Positions 1 through 7,502 of a stretch of DNA of 23,773 bases are shown in pieces. Source of the stretch: Anaerolineaceae bacterium UBA5838 (GTDB lineage: Bacteria > Chloroflexota > Anaerolineae > Anaerolineales > Anaerolineaceae); contig DJGU01000053.1 of NCBI GenBank assembly GCA_002432795.1, positions 1 to 23,773 on the forward strand, read 5' to 3'. Each line of letters begins with the position of its first letter. The first letter of the stretch is position 1. The translations under genes were made by a program, and so were the position numbers. The notes below the pieces were generated by a model, which had not been told where the DNA came from, ran no database searches, and saw nothing but the letters and a program-made list of their open reading frames with translations.

Positions 1-1
1 A

Positions 2-1759
2 AAGATTCCATCTCCAAAGAATGGAGTGGGCAGCTGGACTGCTTTTTCACTGGTCGCCCTTGTGGTAACTGCGCTGTTCTTCAACCTCCGGTTTCACATT
101 TTCAGTTACGGCAGCGGTAGATTTGCCGTCGCGATTGGAGTTTCGGGCATTTTCGGGTTGATTTTTTCCCGCAAATTGGAATCTTCACCCTATCTTGCCT
201 TCGCCAAATGTCTGCTGGTTTTCGGAGTGCTGCACCGTGTGGCAGCCTTCGTGCCGGAGATTCAAAGCGGACCATTTGCGCTAGGTTGGTCCGAAGGCAG
301 CCGTTTTTACAACGCCTCGCTCTTTGCATCTGAGGGCATATACGGTTCCAGGCTGCCTCTGCCCGTGCTGCATCCAAGCCGCTACCTGATGCAGGCGCTG
401 CCATTTTTTGTTGGCATTCGCTCCATCCTCTTCCACCGCGTCTGGCAAGTGGCACTTTGGCTGGGAATGACGCTTTGGGGCAGTTGGCTGATGGCAAAAC
501 GCTTCAACGCCTCCGCAAAAGTTTCGCTTCTTTGGCTGACCGCTTTGCTGTTCCTTTTCTTTTTCCAGGGCGCGGTCTATTACCACCTGATGGTCTGCGT
601 CGTGCTGGTTTTGCTGGGTTACAAAAAAGATAAACCCCTGCGGACGCTGTTCTTCGTGCTGCTTGCCTCTGCCTGGGCGGGTATCAGCCGGGTCAACTGG
701 ATGCCAGTGCCTGGCTTGATGGCGGTCGCGCTCTACCTGCTTGAGACACCTTTCAACGGCAAAAAATGGCTTAAATACTTGATCTGGCCATTCGTTTGGG
801 TGATTGCTGGTTTTGTGGTCGCTTACCTCACCAAACAGGGCTACATCGCCATATCCGGTGAGGACCCGACTCTGTTCGATTCCGCTTTTTCTTCAGCGCT
901 GCTCTGGAGACGCTTGTGGCCCAACGCCACTTTCTTCCTGGGCATCGTGCCGGCGATCCTGCTGGTGATGCTGCCGGGGGCGGCATTATTCTGGCTAAGG
1001 TTTCGCCAAAAAAGCCTGCCCTCCATGCACTGGCTGCAGTGGCTGGGATTGGCTGGGATCCTGGGGGTCTTCTTCGCGGGTGGATTGGTGGTCAGCGTGA
1101 AAATTGGGGGCGGGGGCGACCTTCATAACCTGGATGGATTCCTGGTCTTTTGGGTTCTGATTGTGGGCAGCATTCTGGCGATGAGCCCGCGTTTGCCCAA
1201 AGCAGAGGGGAGAGACACGGAAAATCAATCCTGGCGATTCTGGCTGGCGATGGCGGTGATCATCCCGGCTTTCTTTGCTTTCATGCGCTCAGGGTCCTGG
1301 TCTTTTAGCGCTGCCCAGTCCCAGGGGACTGAGCTGAATGATCTAAAAAGCGCCATTGCTGTGCTTCAAGAAAATGGCGGGGATGTACTCTTTATCTCAG
1401 AACGACAACTGCTTACTTTCGGTGAGCTTGATCTACAGGTTGTGCCTGATTACGAAAAAGTTTTCCTGATGGAAATGGCGATGGGCAACAACATCGAATA
1501 TCTGAGCCGCTTCCGACAACAGTTGGAGGATCATACTTTTACTGCAATCATCAGTGATCCGCTTTCAACCAACATCCAGGGCAGTAATCGCGGCTTTGCG
1601 GATGAAAATAACGCCTGGGTGGAGCAGGTGGTGCTGCCAATGTTAGCGGAGTACGAAGGCGTGCTTTCCTGGCGCAACGGCGAGATCAACCTGCTCGTGC
1701 CGCAAGGTGAAACTGAATTAATTCAGCAATTGCTGGAATCCCAGCAACCCGGCAATTAG
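2..1759 (+). CDS. Polytopic membrane protein, GT-C glycosyltransferase-like, 5' end open
   Basis: The reading frame is open to the first base of the window. A GTG at 26 could start it (577 aa), but no Shine-Dalgarno sequence stands at the right distance, so the true start probably lies upstream. About 10-12 hydrophobic segments fill the first ~430 residues. A soluble C-terminal part of ~140 residues follows (from about DLKSAIAVLQ). The loop after the third segment carries an acidic/aromatic stretch (GWSEGSRFYNASLF). This topology and the acidic first loop recall GT-C enzymes, which take sugars from polyprenyl-phosphate donors, but I see no diagnostic catalytic motif. It converges on a GT2 gene of the dolichyl-phosphate-mannose-synthase type, overlapping it by 4 bases. 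That neighbour could make a lipid-linked sugar donor for it, so a cell-envelope glycosylation role is inferred. It could instead be an uncharacterised membrane protein. Confidence 0.6.
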   Translation, partial: KIPSPKNGVGSWTAFSLVALVVTALFFNLRFHIFSYGSGRFAVAIGVSGIFGLIFSRKLESSPYLAFAKCLLVFGVLHRVAAFVPEIQSGPFALGWSEGSRFYNASLFASEGIYGSRLPLPVLHPSRYLMQALPFFVGIRSILFHRVWQVALWLGMTLWGSWLMAKRFNASAKVSLLWLTALLFLFFFQGAVYYHLMVCVVLVLLGYKKDKPLRTLFFVLLASAWAGISRVNWMPVPGLMAVALYLLETPFNGKKWLKYLIWPFVWVIAGFVVAYLTKQGYIAISGEDPTLFDSAFSSALLWRRLWPNATFFLGIVPAILLVMLPGAALFWLRFRQKSLPSMHWLQWLGLAGILGVFFAGGLVVSVKIGGGGDLHNLDGFLVFWVLIVGSILAMSPRLPKAEGRDTENQSWRFWLAMAVIIPAFFAFMRSGSWSFSAAQSQGTELNDLKSAIAVLQENGGDVLFISERQLLTFGELDLQVVPDYEKVFLMEMAMGNNIEYLSRFRQQLEDHTFTAIISDPLSTNIQGSNRGFADENNAWVEQVVLPMLAEYEGVLSWRNGEINLLVPQGETELIQQLLESQQPGN

Positions 1760-2712
1760 ATATTCTTTTTGGGATCAATGACCTCGCAGATGGCGTAGGT
1801 CTTTTTATCCTGCGATTCGTAATATGTGCGCATGACCAGCTCGGCGATCAGCCCCAGCAGCATTGCCAGGAAACCCAGAATGAACATCATGACGCTGATC
1901 TGGAACCAGGGCGAACCCAAAACCGGGACCGCGGCAACAATCCGCCGGATCGCGAGCCAAAGGAAGAGCGCGAAGCTGATAACCATCAGCCCCAAGCCGA
2001 CCCCTCCAAAGAGGTAGATTGGCTTTTGCGAGAATTTCGTCAGGAATTGCACGGTGAATAAATCCAGGATGACCTTGATGGTACGCTCCAGCCCGTAATT
2101 TGCTTTGCCGTGTTTGCGCGGGTGATGATGCACTACTACTTCGCTGATCTTTCCGCCAGCTTCCTTGGCATAGACCGGGATAAAGCGGTGCATTTCGCCA
2201 TAGAGGTTGATGGCCTGCAGAATCTCGCGCCGGTATGCCTTGAGCGTGCAGCCATAGTCGTGCAAGTGCACGCCAGTGCTGGAGGAGATCAGCCTGTTTG
2301 CCATATGAGAGGGAAGGTTGCGCGTCAGCTGGTTGTCCTGGCGGTTTTTGCGCCAGCCGCTGACCACGTCGAAGCCCTTGTCCAGTTCTTCCAGCAGCAA
2401 AGGAATGTCAGCAGGGTCATTTTGCAGGTCGGCATCCATCAGGATCACTATATCGCCGTATGACTGGTTGATGCCGGCGCTGATGGCAGCGGTTTGCCCG
2501 TAGTTTCGGCGGAATACCACCATCCTCACCCGCTCGGGTGCTTGTTCGTGCAGTTGGCGGATGACTTCAACACTGGCGTCGCGGCTGCCGTCATCCACGA
2601 ATGTCACATCCCAGTCCATCTCCAGCGGCTGCATGGCTGCCACGATCTGTTCAAACAGCTCAGGCAGGTTTTTTTCTTCGTTATAGACTGGCACGACAAT
2701 CGAGAGTTTCAT
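1756..2712 (-). CDS. GT2 glycosyltransferase, polyprenyl-phosphate sugar transferase type (DPM1/GtrB-like)
   Basis: This 318-aa protein starts with a GT-A fold N-terminus (KLSIVVPVYNEE). The nucleotide-sugar aspartates are at D40-D41 (VDDGS), and the metal-binding DAD motif is at 93-95 within LMDADLQNDP. Two hydrophobic helices lie near the C-terminus (about 232-255 and 270-295). GT2 proteins with two C-terminal helices usually transfer a sugar from an NDP-sugar to a polyprenyl phosphate at the cytoplasmic membrane face; the sugar cannot be told from sequence. I chose the ATG at 2712 because GGAG stands upstream at a normal distance and the protein then begins exactly with the family N-terminus. 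The frame stays open to 2925, but that would run into ruvB and adds a non-homologous Arg/Ser-rich leader. A minus-strand TATAAT at 2749-2744 may drive it. It converges with the upstream membrane protein. Confidence 0.9.
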   Translation of the reverse strand: MKLSIVVPVYNEEKNLPELFEQIVAAMQPLEMDWDVTFVDDGSRDASVEVIRQLHEQAPERVRMVVFRRNYGQTAAISAGINQSYGDIVILMDADLQNDPADIPLLLEELDKGFDVVSGWRKNRQDNQLTRNLPSHMANRLISSSTGVHLHDYGCTLKAYRREILQAINLYGEMHRFIPVYAKEAGGKISEVVVHHHPRKHGKANYGLERTIKVILDLFTVQFLTKFSQKPIYLFGGVGLGLMVISFALFLWLAIRRIVAAVPVLGSPWFQISVMMFILGFLAMLLGLIAELVMRTYYESQDKKTYAICEVIDPKKNI

Positions 2713-2781
2713 ATTTGCTCCAAACGCATTTATCACTTGCCTGATTATAACGCCTGGCAGCGCCTGCGCGATAAAGTCGGG

Positions 2782-2787
2782 TATAAT
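2782..2787 (+). promoter_or_regulatory. -10 element of ruvB (possibly leaderless transcript)
   Basis: A perfect TATAAT ends 7 bases before the ruvB ATG at 2795. The expected transcription start would fall on or just before the start codon. No Shine-Dalgarno sequence is present, which fits leaderless initiation. No good -35 hexamer is seen 16-18 bases upstream. Confidence 0.5.
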
Positions 2788-2794
2788 TTTTGCG

Positions 2795-3838
2795 ATGAAT
2801 ACCAAGAATGACGAAAGTGTGCTGGCTGCGCAAAAGCGCCCGGAAGATCCGGTGGATCTGGCTTTGCGCCCCTCAGCCCTGGATGAACTGATTGGGCAGG
2901 ACCTGGTCAAGGAAAACCTGCGCATTCAGATCCAGGCAGCCAAGCAGCGCGAAGAAGCGCTTGAGCACGTTCTGTTTCACGGACCTCCCGGACTCGGCAA
3001 GACTACCCTGGCGCATATCCTTGCGGCTGAAATGGGCGTCAACATCAAAGTCACCTCTGGTCCCGCGATTGAAAGGGCAGGGGATTTGGCAGCTATTCTG
3101 ACCAATTTGCGCGCTGGCGATGTTTTGTTCATTGACGAAGTCCACCGTTTGGGGCGGATGGTGGAGGAGATCCTTTACCCTGCCATGGAAGACTATGCCC
3201 TGGATATCATCATCGGCAAAGGACCCGCAGCTCGATCGGTGCGCCTGAAACTGCCGCGCTTCACTGTGGTTGGGGCAACCACCCGCCTCGCACTGCTTAG
3301 TGCGCCCCTCAGAGCGCGTTTCGGGGCAGTCTATCGCCTGGATTACTATGACTCCAAAGCGCTTTCTGACATTATTCGGCGGGGAGCCCGCTTGCTGAAC
3401 GTACCCTGCGAAGAAGACGGCATCCTCGAAATTGCACGCCGTGCGCGCGGCACGCCCCGTATTGCTCTGCGCATGCTGCGCCGGGTGCGCGACTATGCCG
3501 AGGTCAAAGCTGGCGGTCATATCACTGCCCAGGTTGCAGAAGCCGGCTTGAGCATGATGAACATCGACGGAATCGGTCTGGATGAAATGGACCGACGCAT
3601 TCTTTTGACCATTATCGAGAAATACAACGGCGGACCGGTTGGTCTCAACACGATTTCCGCTTCTGTCAGCGAGGAATCCGACACCATCATGGATGTGGTC
3701 GAGCCCTATTTGCTGCAGCTCGGTTTCATTGACCGCACCGCCCAGGGGCGTGTGGCGACCAAGGCTGCTTATGAGCACCTGGGGATCACCTACGTGCCAT
3801 CCACTGCACAGCCTGACCTTTTTAACGGTGCAGCCTGA
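2795..3838 (+). CDS. ruvB: Holliday junction branch migration ATPase RuvB
   Basis: This 347-aa AAA+ motor drives branch migration of Holliday junctions together with RuvA, with RuvC as resolvase. Walker A is at 63-71 (GPPGLGKTT) and Walker B at 111-117 (LFIDEVH). Sensor 1 (GATTR) is near 160-164 and the arginine-finger segment (PLRARFG) at 171-177. The AAA lid contains PRIALRMLRRVRDYAEV. The C-terminal winged helix contains NGGPVGLNTISASVSEE, followed by EPYLLQLGFIDRTAQGR. Length and motif order are normal for RuvB. Some usually invariant positions differ slightly (GATTRLALL for GATTRAGLL, PRIALRM for PRIANRL). The gene is 9 bases upstream of queA, a pairing seen in many bacteria. ruvA and ruvC are not in the window. 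Confidence 0.97.
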   Translation: MNTKNDESVLAAQKRPEDPVDLALRPSALDELIGQDLVKENLRIQIQAAKQREEALEHVLFHGPPGLGKTTLAHILAAEMGVNIKVTSGPAIERAGDLAAILTNLRAGDVLFIDEVHRLGRMVEEILYPAMEDYALDIIIGKGPAARSVRLKLPRFTVVGATTRLALLSAPLRARFGAVYRLDYYDSKALSDIIRRGARLLNVPCEEDGILEIARRARGTPRIALRMLRRVRDYAEVKAGGHITAQVAEAGLSMMNIDGIGLDEMDRRILLTIIEKYNGGPVGLNTISASVSEESDTIMDVVEPYLLQLGFIDRTAQGRVATKAAYEHLGITYVPSTAQPDLFNGAA

Positions 3839-3847
3839 CACTTTTGC

Positions 3848-4867
3848 ATGAAAACCGAAGATTTTTTCTATGATCTGCCTGCAGAATTTATCGCCCAGAC
3901 CCCGTCTGAGCCCCGCGATCACTCACGCCTGATGGTGCTTGAGCGCGACACCGGACGCATCAGCCACCACCGCTTTTTTGAGATTGGTCAGTTTTTACGC
4001 CCGAATGACCTGCTGGTGGTAAACGAGACGCGCGTTTTTCCCGCAAGGTTTTTTGGCTCCAAGCTGCCCGGGGGCGGTAGGGTTGAGCTCCTGTTGCTCA
4101 AGAAGCTCGATGATTTCCGCTGGGAATGCCTGGTGGGGGGCAGCGGCATGAAACCCGGAAGGCAGATCCAAGTGACGGAAGGTCCACTGGCTGAGGTGCT
4201 TGAATATCTGGGGGAATCACGGCGCTTGATTCGTTTTGCGGAGCCAATTGAAGGCGCTTTTGACCGCGCGGGGCACGTACCCCTGCCGCCATATATCCAC
4301 GCCTATAAGGGTGACCCTGAGCGCTACCAGACGGTGTTCAACAAGACGCTTGGGTCGGCAGCAGCTCCAACTGCCGGGCTGCACTTCACACCTGCCTTGC
4401 TCGAAAATCTACAGCAGCAGGGTGTGGGGCTAGCGAAGATTGACCTGCACGTCGGATTGGACACCTTCGCTCCAGTCACCGAGGAAGACCCGGAAAGGCA
4501 TCACATCCACAAAGAATGGTGCGCGATCAGCGCGGAAACCGCCCAAATGATCAACCAAACAAAGCAAAATGGGGGCAGGGTGGTCGCGGTTGGCACGACC
4601 ACGGTGCGCACGCTTGAAAGTGCGGCTGCGCGTAGTCAAAACGGCATACTGCAGGCATGGCAGGGAGATACCAGCCTTTTCATCCTGCCGGGTTATCGCT
4701 TTAGGGTGGTGGATGCCATGATCACGAATTTCCACCTGCCAAAATCCACACTCCTGATGCTGGTCAGTGCTTTTACAGACAGACAAACCATGCTCAACGC
4801 TTATGAGGTCGCAAAGGGAGAAGGTTACCGCTTCTTCTCATTCGGCGACGCGATGCTGCTGCTGTGA
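3848..4867 (+). CDS. queA: tRNA preQ1(34) S-adenosylmethionine ribosyltransferase-isomerase QueA
   Basis: This 339-aa protein transfers and isomerises the ribosyl moiety of S-adenosylmethionine onto 7-aminomethyl-7-deazaguanine at position 34 of GUN-anticodon tRNAs, giving epoxyqueuosine. Family signatures appear in order: the N-terminal DLPAEFIAQTPSEPRDHSRL, NDLLVVNETRVFPARFFG, PLPPYIH, GSAAAPTAGLHFTPALL near 167-183, DLHVGLDTFAPV, VVAVGTTTVRTLE and the C-terminal FHLPKSTLLMLVSAF. Full length fits the family. It begins 9 bases after the ruvB stop without a clear Shine-Dalgarno sequence, so it is probably co-transcribed with ruvB. No other queuosine gene lies nearby. Confidence 0.97.
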   Translation: MKTEDFFYDLPAEFIAQTPSEPRDHSRLMVLERDTGRISHHRFFEIGQFLRPNDLLVVNETRVFPARFFGSKLPGGGRVELLLLKKLDDFRWECLVGGSGMKPGRQIQVTEGPLAEVLEYLGESRRLIRFAEPIEGAFDRAGHVPLPPYIHAYKGDPERYQTVFNKTLGSAAAPTAGLHFTPALLENLQQQGVGLAKIDLHVGLDTFAPVTEEDPERHHIHKEWCAISAETAQMINQTKQNGGRVVAVGTTTVRTLESAAARSQNGILQAWQGDTSLFILPGYRFRVVDAMITNFHLPKSTLLMLVSAFTDRQTMLNAYEVAKGEGYRFFSFGDAMLLL

Positions 4868-4925
4868 TAAGGGACTTTTACCTGATTCTTATATCTATCC
4901 ACTAAACTTAGGCTTGGAACATTAA

Positions 4926-4948
4926 TTGCAACGTATTTTCTGTTGCAA
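4926..4948 (+). promoter_or_regulatory. Inverted repeat upstream of clpC, candidate operator
   Basis: TTGCAAC (4926-4932) and GTTGCAA (4942-4948) form a perfect 7-bp inverted repeat around a 9-base spacer, about 30 bases upstream of the clpC start. The 9-base spacer is like that of the HrcA operator CIRCE, but the half-site differs from TTAGCACTC. It is also unlike CtsR heptads. It may bind another stress repressor or act as a leader hairpin. No clear promoter hexamers could be assigned here. Confidence 0.35.
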
Positions 4949-4977
4949 AGAAAACAAAAAACGAGGAAAAGCACACC

Positions 4978-7443
4978 ATGATGCGATTTGATAAGTTCTC
5001 TGAGAGGGCTCAGGATGTGGCAGCCCGTGCTGCTGAGATCATTCAACGATACGGTCACAATCAGATAGATTCAGAGCACATTCTGCTTGCTCTGATCGAA
5101 CAGCCTGAAGGCACCGTTTCCCAGTTGATTGAGATGGCTAATGCCGAACCTGGCGTTATTGCCGACAGGTTGGATGTAATCCTGCGAACCACGCCAAAAG
5201 CCAACATTTTTGGCGGTCCTTCCGGGCAGGTCTTTTTGACCCCACGGGTAAAGATGGTGGTGGATCTTGCCAAGACGGAAGCCAACCGCCTCGGGGATGA
5301 ATATATTTCCACCGAGCACCTCTTCCTGGCGGTGCTTTCCGAGAAGAACACCCAGCTGGCTCGTTTACTGGAAGAGTTCAATCTCACCCGGCAAAATGTC
5401 TATGAAAACGTGCTGGAATTGCGCGGTGCCAAGAAATCCACCGGGCGCAAGTTTGAGTCCCGTTACAAGACCCTCGAAAAATACTCCCGCAACCTGACCA
5501 AGGCTGCTAAAGAAGGCAAACTTGATCCGGTTTTCGGTCGTGAATCTGAAATCATGCGCGTGATACAGGTGCTTTCACGCCGCACCAAGAACAACCCGGT
5601 TTTGATCGGTGGAGCCGGCGTGGGAAAGACCGCTATCGTCGAAGGTTTGGCGCAGAAAATTGCCAATGACGATGTGCCCGAAATTTTGGCGGACAAGATC
5701 GTGGTCGCGCTTGACCTGGGCGCCATGGTTGCTGGCACACGCTTCAGAGGGGAATTTGAGGAACGCCTCAAGAATACGATTGAGGAGATCCAGGAATCTG
5801 ACGGTGAAGTAATCCTGTTTATTGACGAGCTGCATACCGTGGTTGGAGCAGGGGCAGCGCAAGGTGCCATGGATGCTTCGAATATGCTTAAACCAGCATT
5901 GGCGCGCGGCGATTTGCAGTGTATCGGCGCGACAACCAGCGATGAATATCACAAGTACATTGAGAAGGACGCGGCGCTTGAACGCCGCTTTGCTCCAATC
6001 TATGTGGAAGAACCAAGCATTGAAGACACCGTCAAGATGCTGCGCAGTCTGCGGGACCGCTATGAGGCGCATCATAACGTGGTGCTTTCAGACCAGGCTC
6101 TGGAAGCTGCCGCGAAACTTTCCGCGCGCTACATGACCGACCGCCGTCTGCCAGACAAGGCAATCGATCTAATGGACGAGGCGGCAGCAAAACTGCGCGT
6201 AGCCTTGTATTCGATGCCGGATGACCTCAAGCAGGAGAAAAAGGAAATTGACCGGCTTACGGCTGAAGAAGAACAGGCAGGAGTGGAGCGCGACTATGAG
6301 CGCGCGGTCAAATTGAAGGCTGAACGTCTGCGCCTGGAAGAAGAATTCAAGGAAAAACGCAGTCTCTGGGAAGCGGAGCACAAATTGGATGACATTGTGG
6401 ACGCAGATGATATCGCTTCCGTCATTCACCAGTGGACTGGCATCCCAGTAACCCAATTACTTGAGTCAGAATCACAAAAACTGCTTGAAATGGAAGCCCG
6501 GCTGCACGACCGCATTGTCGGTCAGGATGAAGCCATCAAGGCAATTTCCGATGCCATCCGGCGCGGTCGCTCCGGACTGAAAGACCCCAATCGTCCTATT
6601 GGATCATTTATCTTCATCGGTCCTTCCGGTGTGGGTAAGACTGAGCTGGCAAAAGCGCTGGCGGAATTCCTCTTTGACGACGAGGACGCCCTGGTGAGGG
6701 TGGATATGAGCGAATACCGCGAGCAGCATACCGTTTCGCGGCTGTTTGGGGCGCCTCCTGGTTACGTCGGCTATGAGGAGGGCGGGCAGCTGACTGAAGC
6801 TGTGCGCCGCCGACCGTATCGCGTGGTGCTTTTCGATGAAATTGAAAAAGCGCATCCTGAGGTGTGGAACTCACTCTTGCAGATCCTTGATGATGGCCGC
6901 CTTACGGATGGCCAGGGCAGGGTGGTGGACTTCAAGAATACCGTCCTGATCATGACCAGCAACCTCGGCACTGAATTTGTCAAAAGCAGTGGTGCGCTTG
7001 GCTTCCTTGCCAAGGATGAAAGTGATGACGTCAAAGCTTCACACGAAAAGATCGAGAAAGCCCTCAAGGACGCTTTCCGCCCTGAGTTCCTCAACCGCAT
7101 TGATGAGATCATCACCTTCTCACAGCTGAGCAAGGATGATGTGCTTGAAATCGTGGAACTTCAGCTGAAGGAGATTGTCGAGCGCACTGAGGAATATGGC
7201 TTTGGACTGGTCGTGGACCCTTCTGCAAAATCCTGGCTGGCGGACCAGGGTTTCGATCCCTTACTGGGCGCCCGACCCCTAAAACGCGCCTTGCAAAAGT
7301 TCGTCGAAAGCCCCCTGGCGATCAAATTGCTTGAGGGCGGTCTGCAGAGCGGCGCTTCCGTTCATATCTTCCGCGAAGAAGGCAAAGAAGGCCTCAGCTT
7401 TGAGACGATCGAACAACAGCACCCTGAGTCGGAGAACAATTAG
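4978..7443 (+). CDS. clpC: ATP-dependent Clp protease ATP-binding subunit ClpC
   Basis: This 821-aa Hsp100 unfoldase feeds substrates to ClpP. Two Clp N-terminal repeats occupy about 1-150. NBD1 has Walker A GGAGVGKT (about 211-218) and Walker B VILFIDELH (about 278-286). A short charged, coiled middle domain with a UVR-like stretch (ERDYERAVKLKAERLRLEEEF) lies near 430-465. This short M-domain separates ClpC from ClpB. NBD2 has Walker A GPSGVGKT (near 548-555) and Walker B VVLFDEIEKAH (about 616-626). The loop with L674-G675-F676 fits the hydrophobic-Gly-Phe tripeptide that docks into ClpP. The ATG at 4978 is preceded by GAGGA with a rather long 10-base spacer; a second ATG follows directly at 4981. 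A strong terminator at 7453-7488 ends the unit. Confidence 0.96.
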   Translation: MMRFDKFSERAQDVAARAAEIIQRYGHNQIDSEHILLALIEQPEGTVSQLIEMANAEPGVIADRLDVILRTTPKANIFGGPSGQVFLTPRVKMVVDLAKTEANRLGDEYISTEHLFLAVLSEKNTQLARLLEEFNLTRQNVYENVLELRGAKKSTGRKFESRYKTLEKYSRNLTKAAKEGKLDPVFGRESEIMRVIQVLSRRTKNNPVLIGGAGVGKTAIVEGLAQKIANDDVPEILADKIVVALDLGAMVAGTRFRGEFEERLKNTIEEIQESDGEVILFIDELHTVVGAGAAQGAMDASNMLKPALARGDLQCIGATTSDEYHKYIEKDAALERRFAPIYVEEPSIEDTVKMLRSLRDRYEAHHNVVLSDQALEAAAKLSARYMTDRRLPDKAIDLMDEAAAKLRVALYSMPDDLKQEKKEIDRLTAEEEQAGVERDYERAVKLKAERLRLEEEFKEKRSLWEAEHKLDDIVDADDIASVIHQWTGIPVTQLLESESQKLLEMEARLHDRIVGQDEAIKAISDAIRRGRSGLKDPNRPIGSFIFIGPSGVGKTELAKALAEFLFDDEDALVRVDMSEYREQHTVSRLFGAPPGYVGYEEGGQLTEAVRRRPYRVVLFDEIEKAHPEVWNSLLQILDDGRLTDGQGRVVDFKNTVLIMTSNLGTEFVKSSGALGFLAKDESDDVKASHEKIEKALKDAFRPEFLNRIDEIITFSQLSKDDVLEIVELQLKEIVERTEEYGFGLVVDPSAKSWLADQGFDPLLGARPLKRALQKFVESPLAIKLLEGGLQSGASVHIFREEGKEGLSFETIEQQHPESENN

Positions 7444-7452
7444 GATTGGATT

Positions 7453-7488
7453 GAAGAGCGGTATGTGAACACGTATCGCTCTTCTTTT
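7453..7488 (+). terminator. Rho-independent terminator after clpC
   Basis: GAAGAGCG (7453-7460) pairs with CGCTCTTC (7477-7484). The stem continues inward (7461-7466 with 7471-7476, two G-U pairs) to a 14-bp hairpin with the tetraloop GAAC. TTTT follows at 7485-7488. It lies only 14 bases before the next start codon. Confidence 0.85.
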
Positions 7489-7502
7489 GACTAAAACGAA
7501 CC

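Noticed and set aside
2713..2925. N-terminal extension of the GT2 gene
   Set aside because: It overlaps the start of ruvB, is Arg/Ser-rich and non-homologous; the ATG at 2712 has a GGAG site and the exact family N-terminus.
2873..3922. Long minus-strand open frame opposite ruvB
   Set aside because: Mirror of a strongly coding plus-strand gene; the translation shows no domain and no ribosome-binding site.
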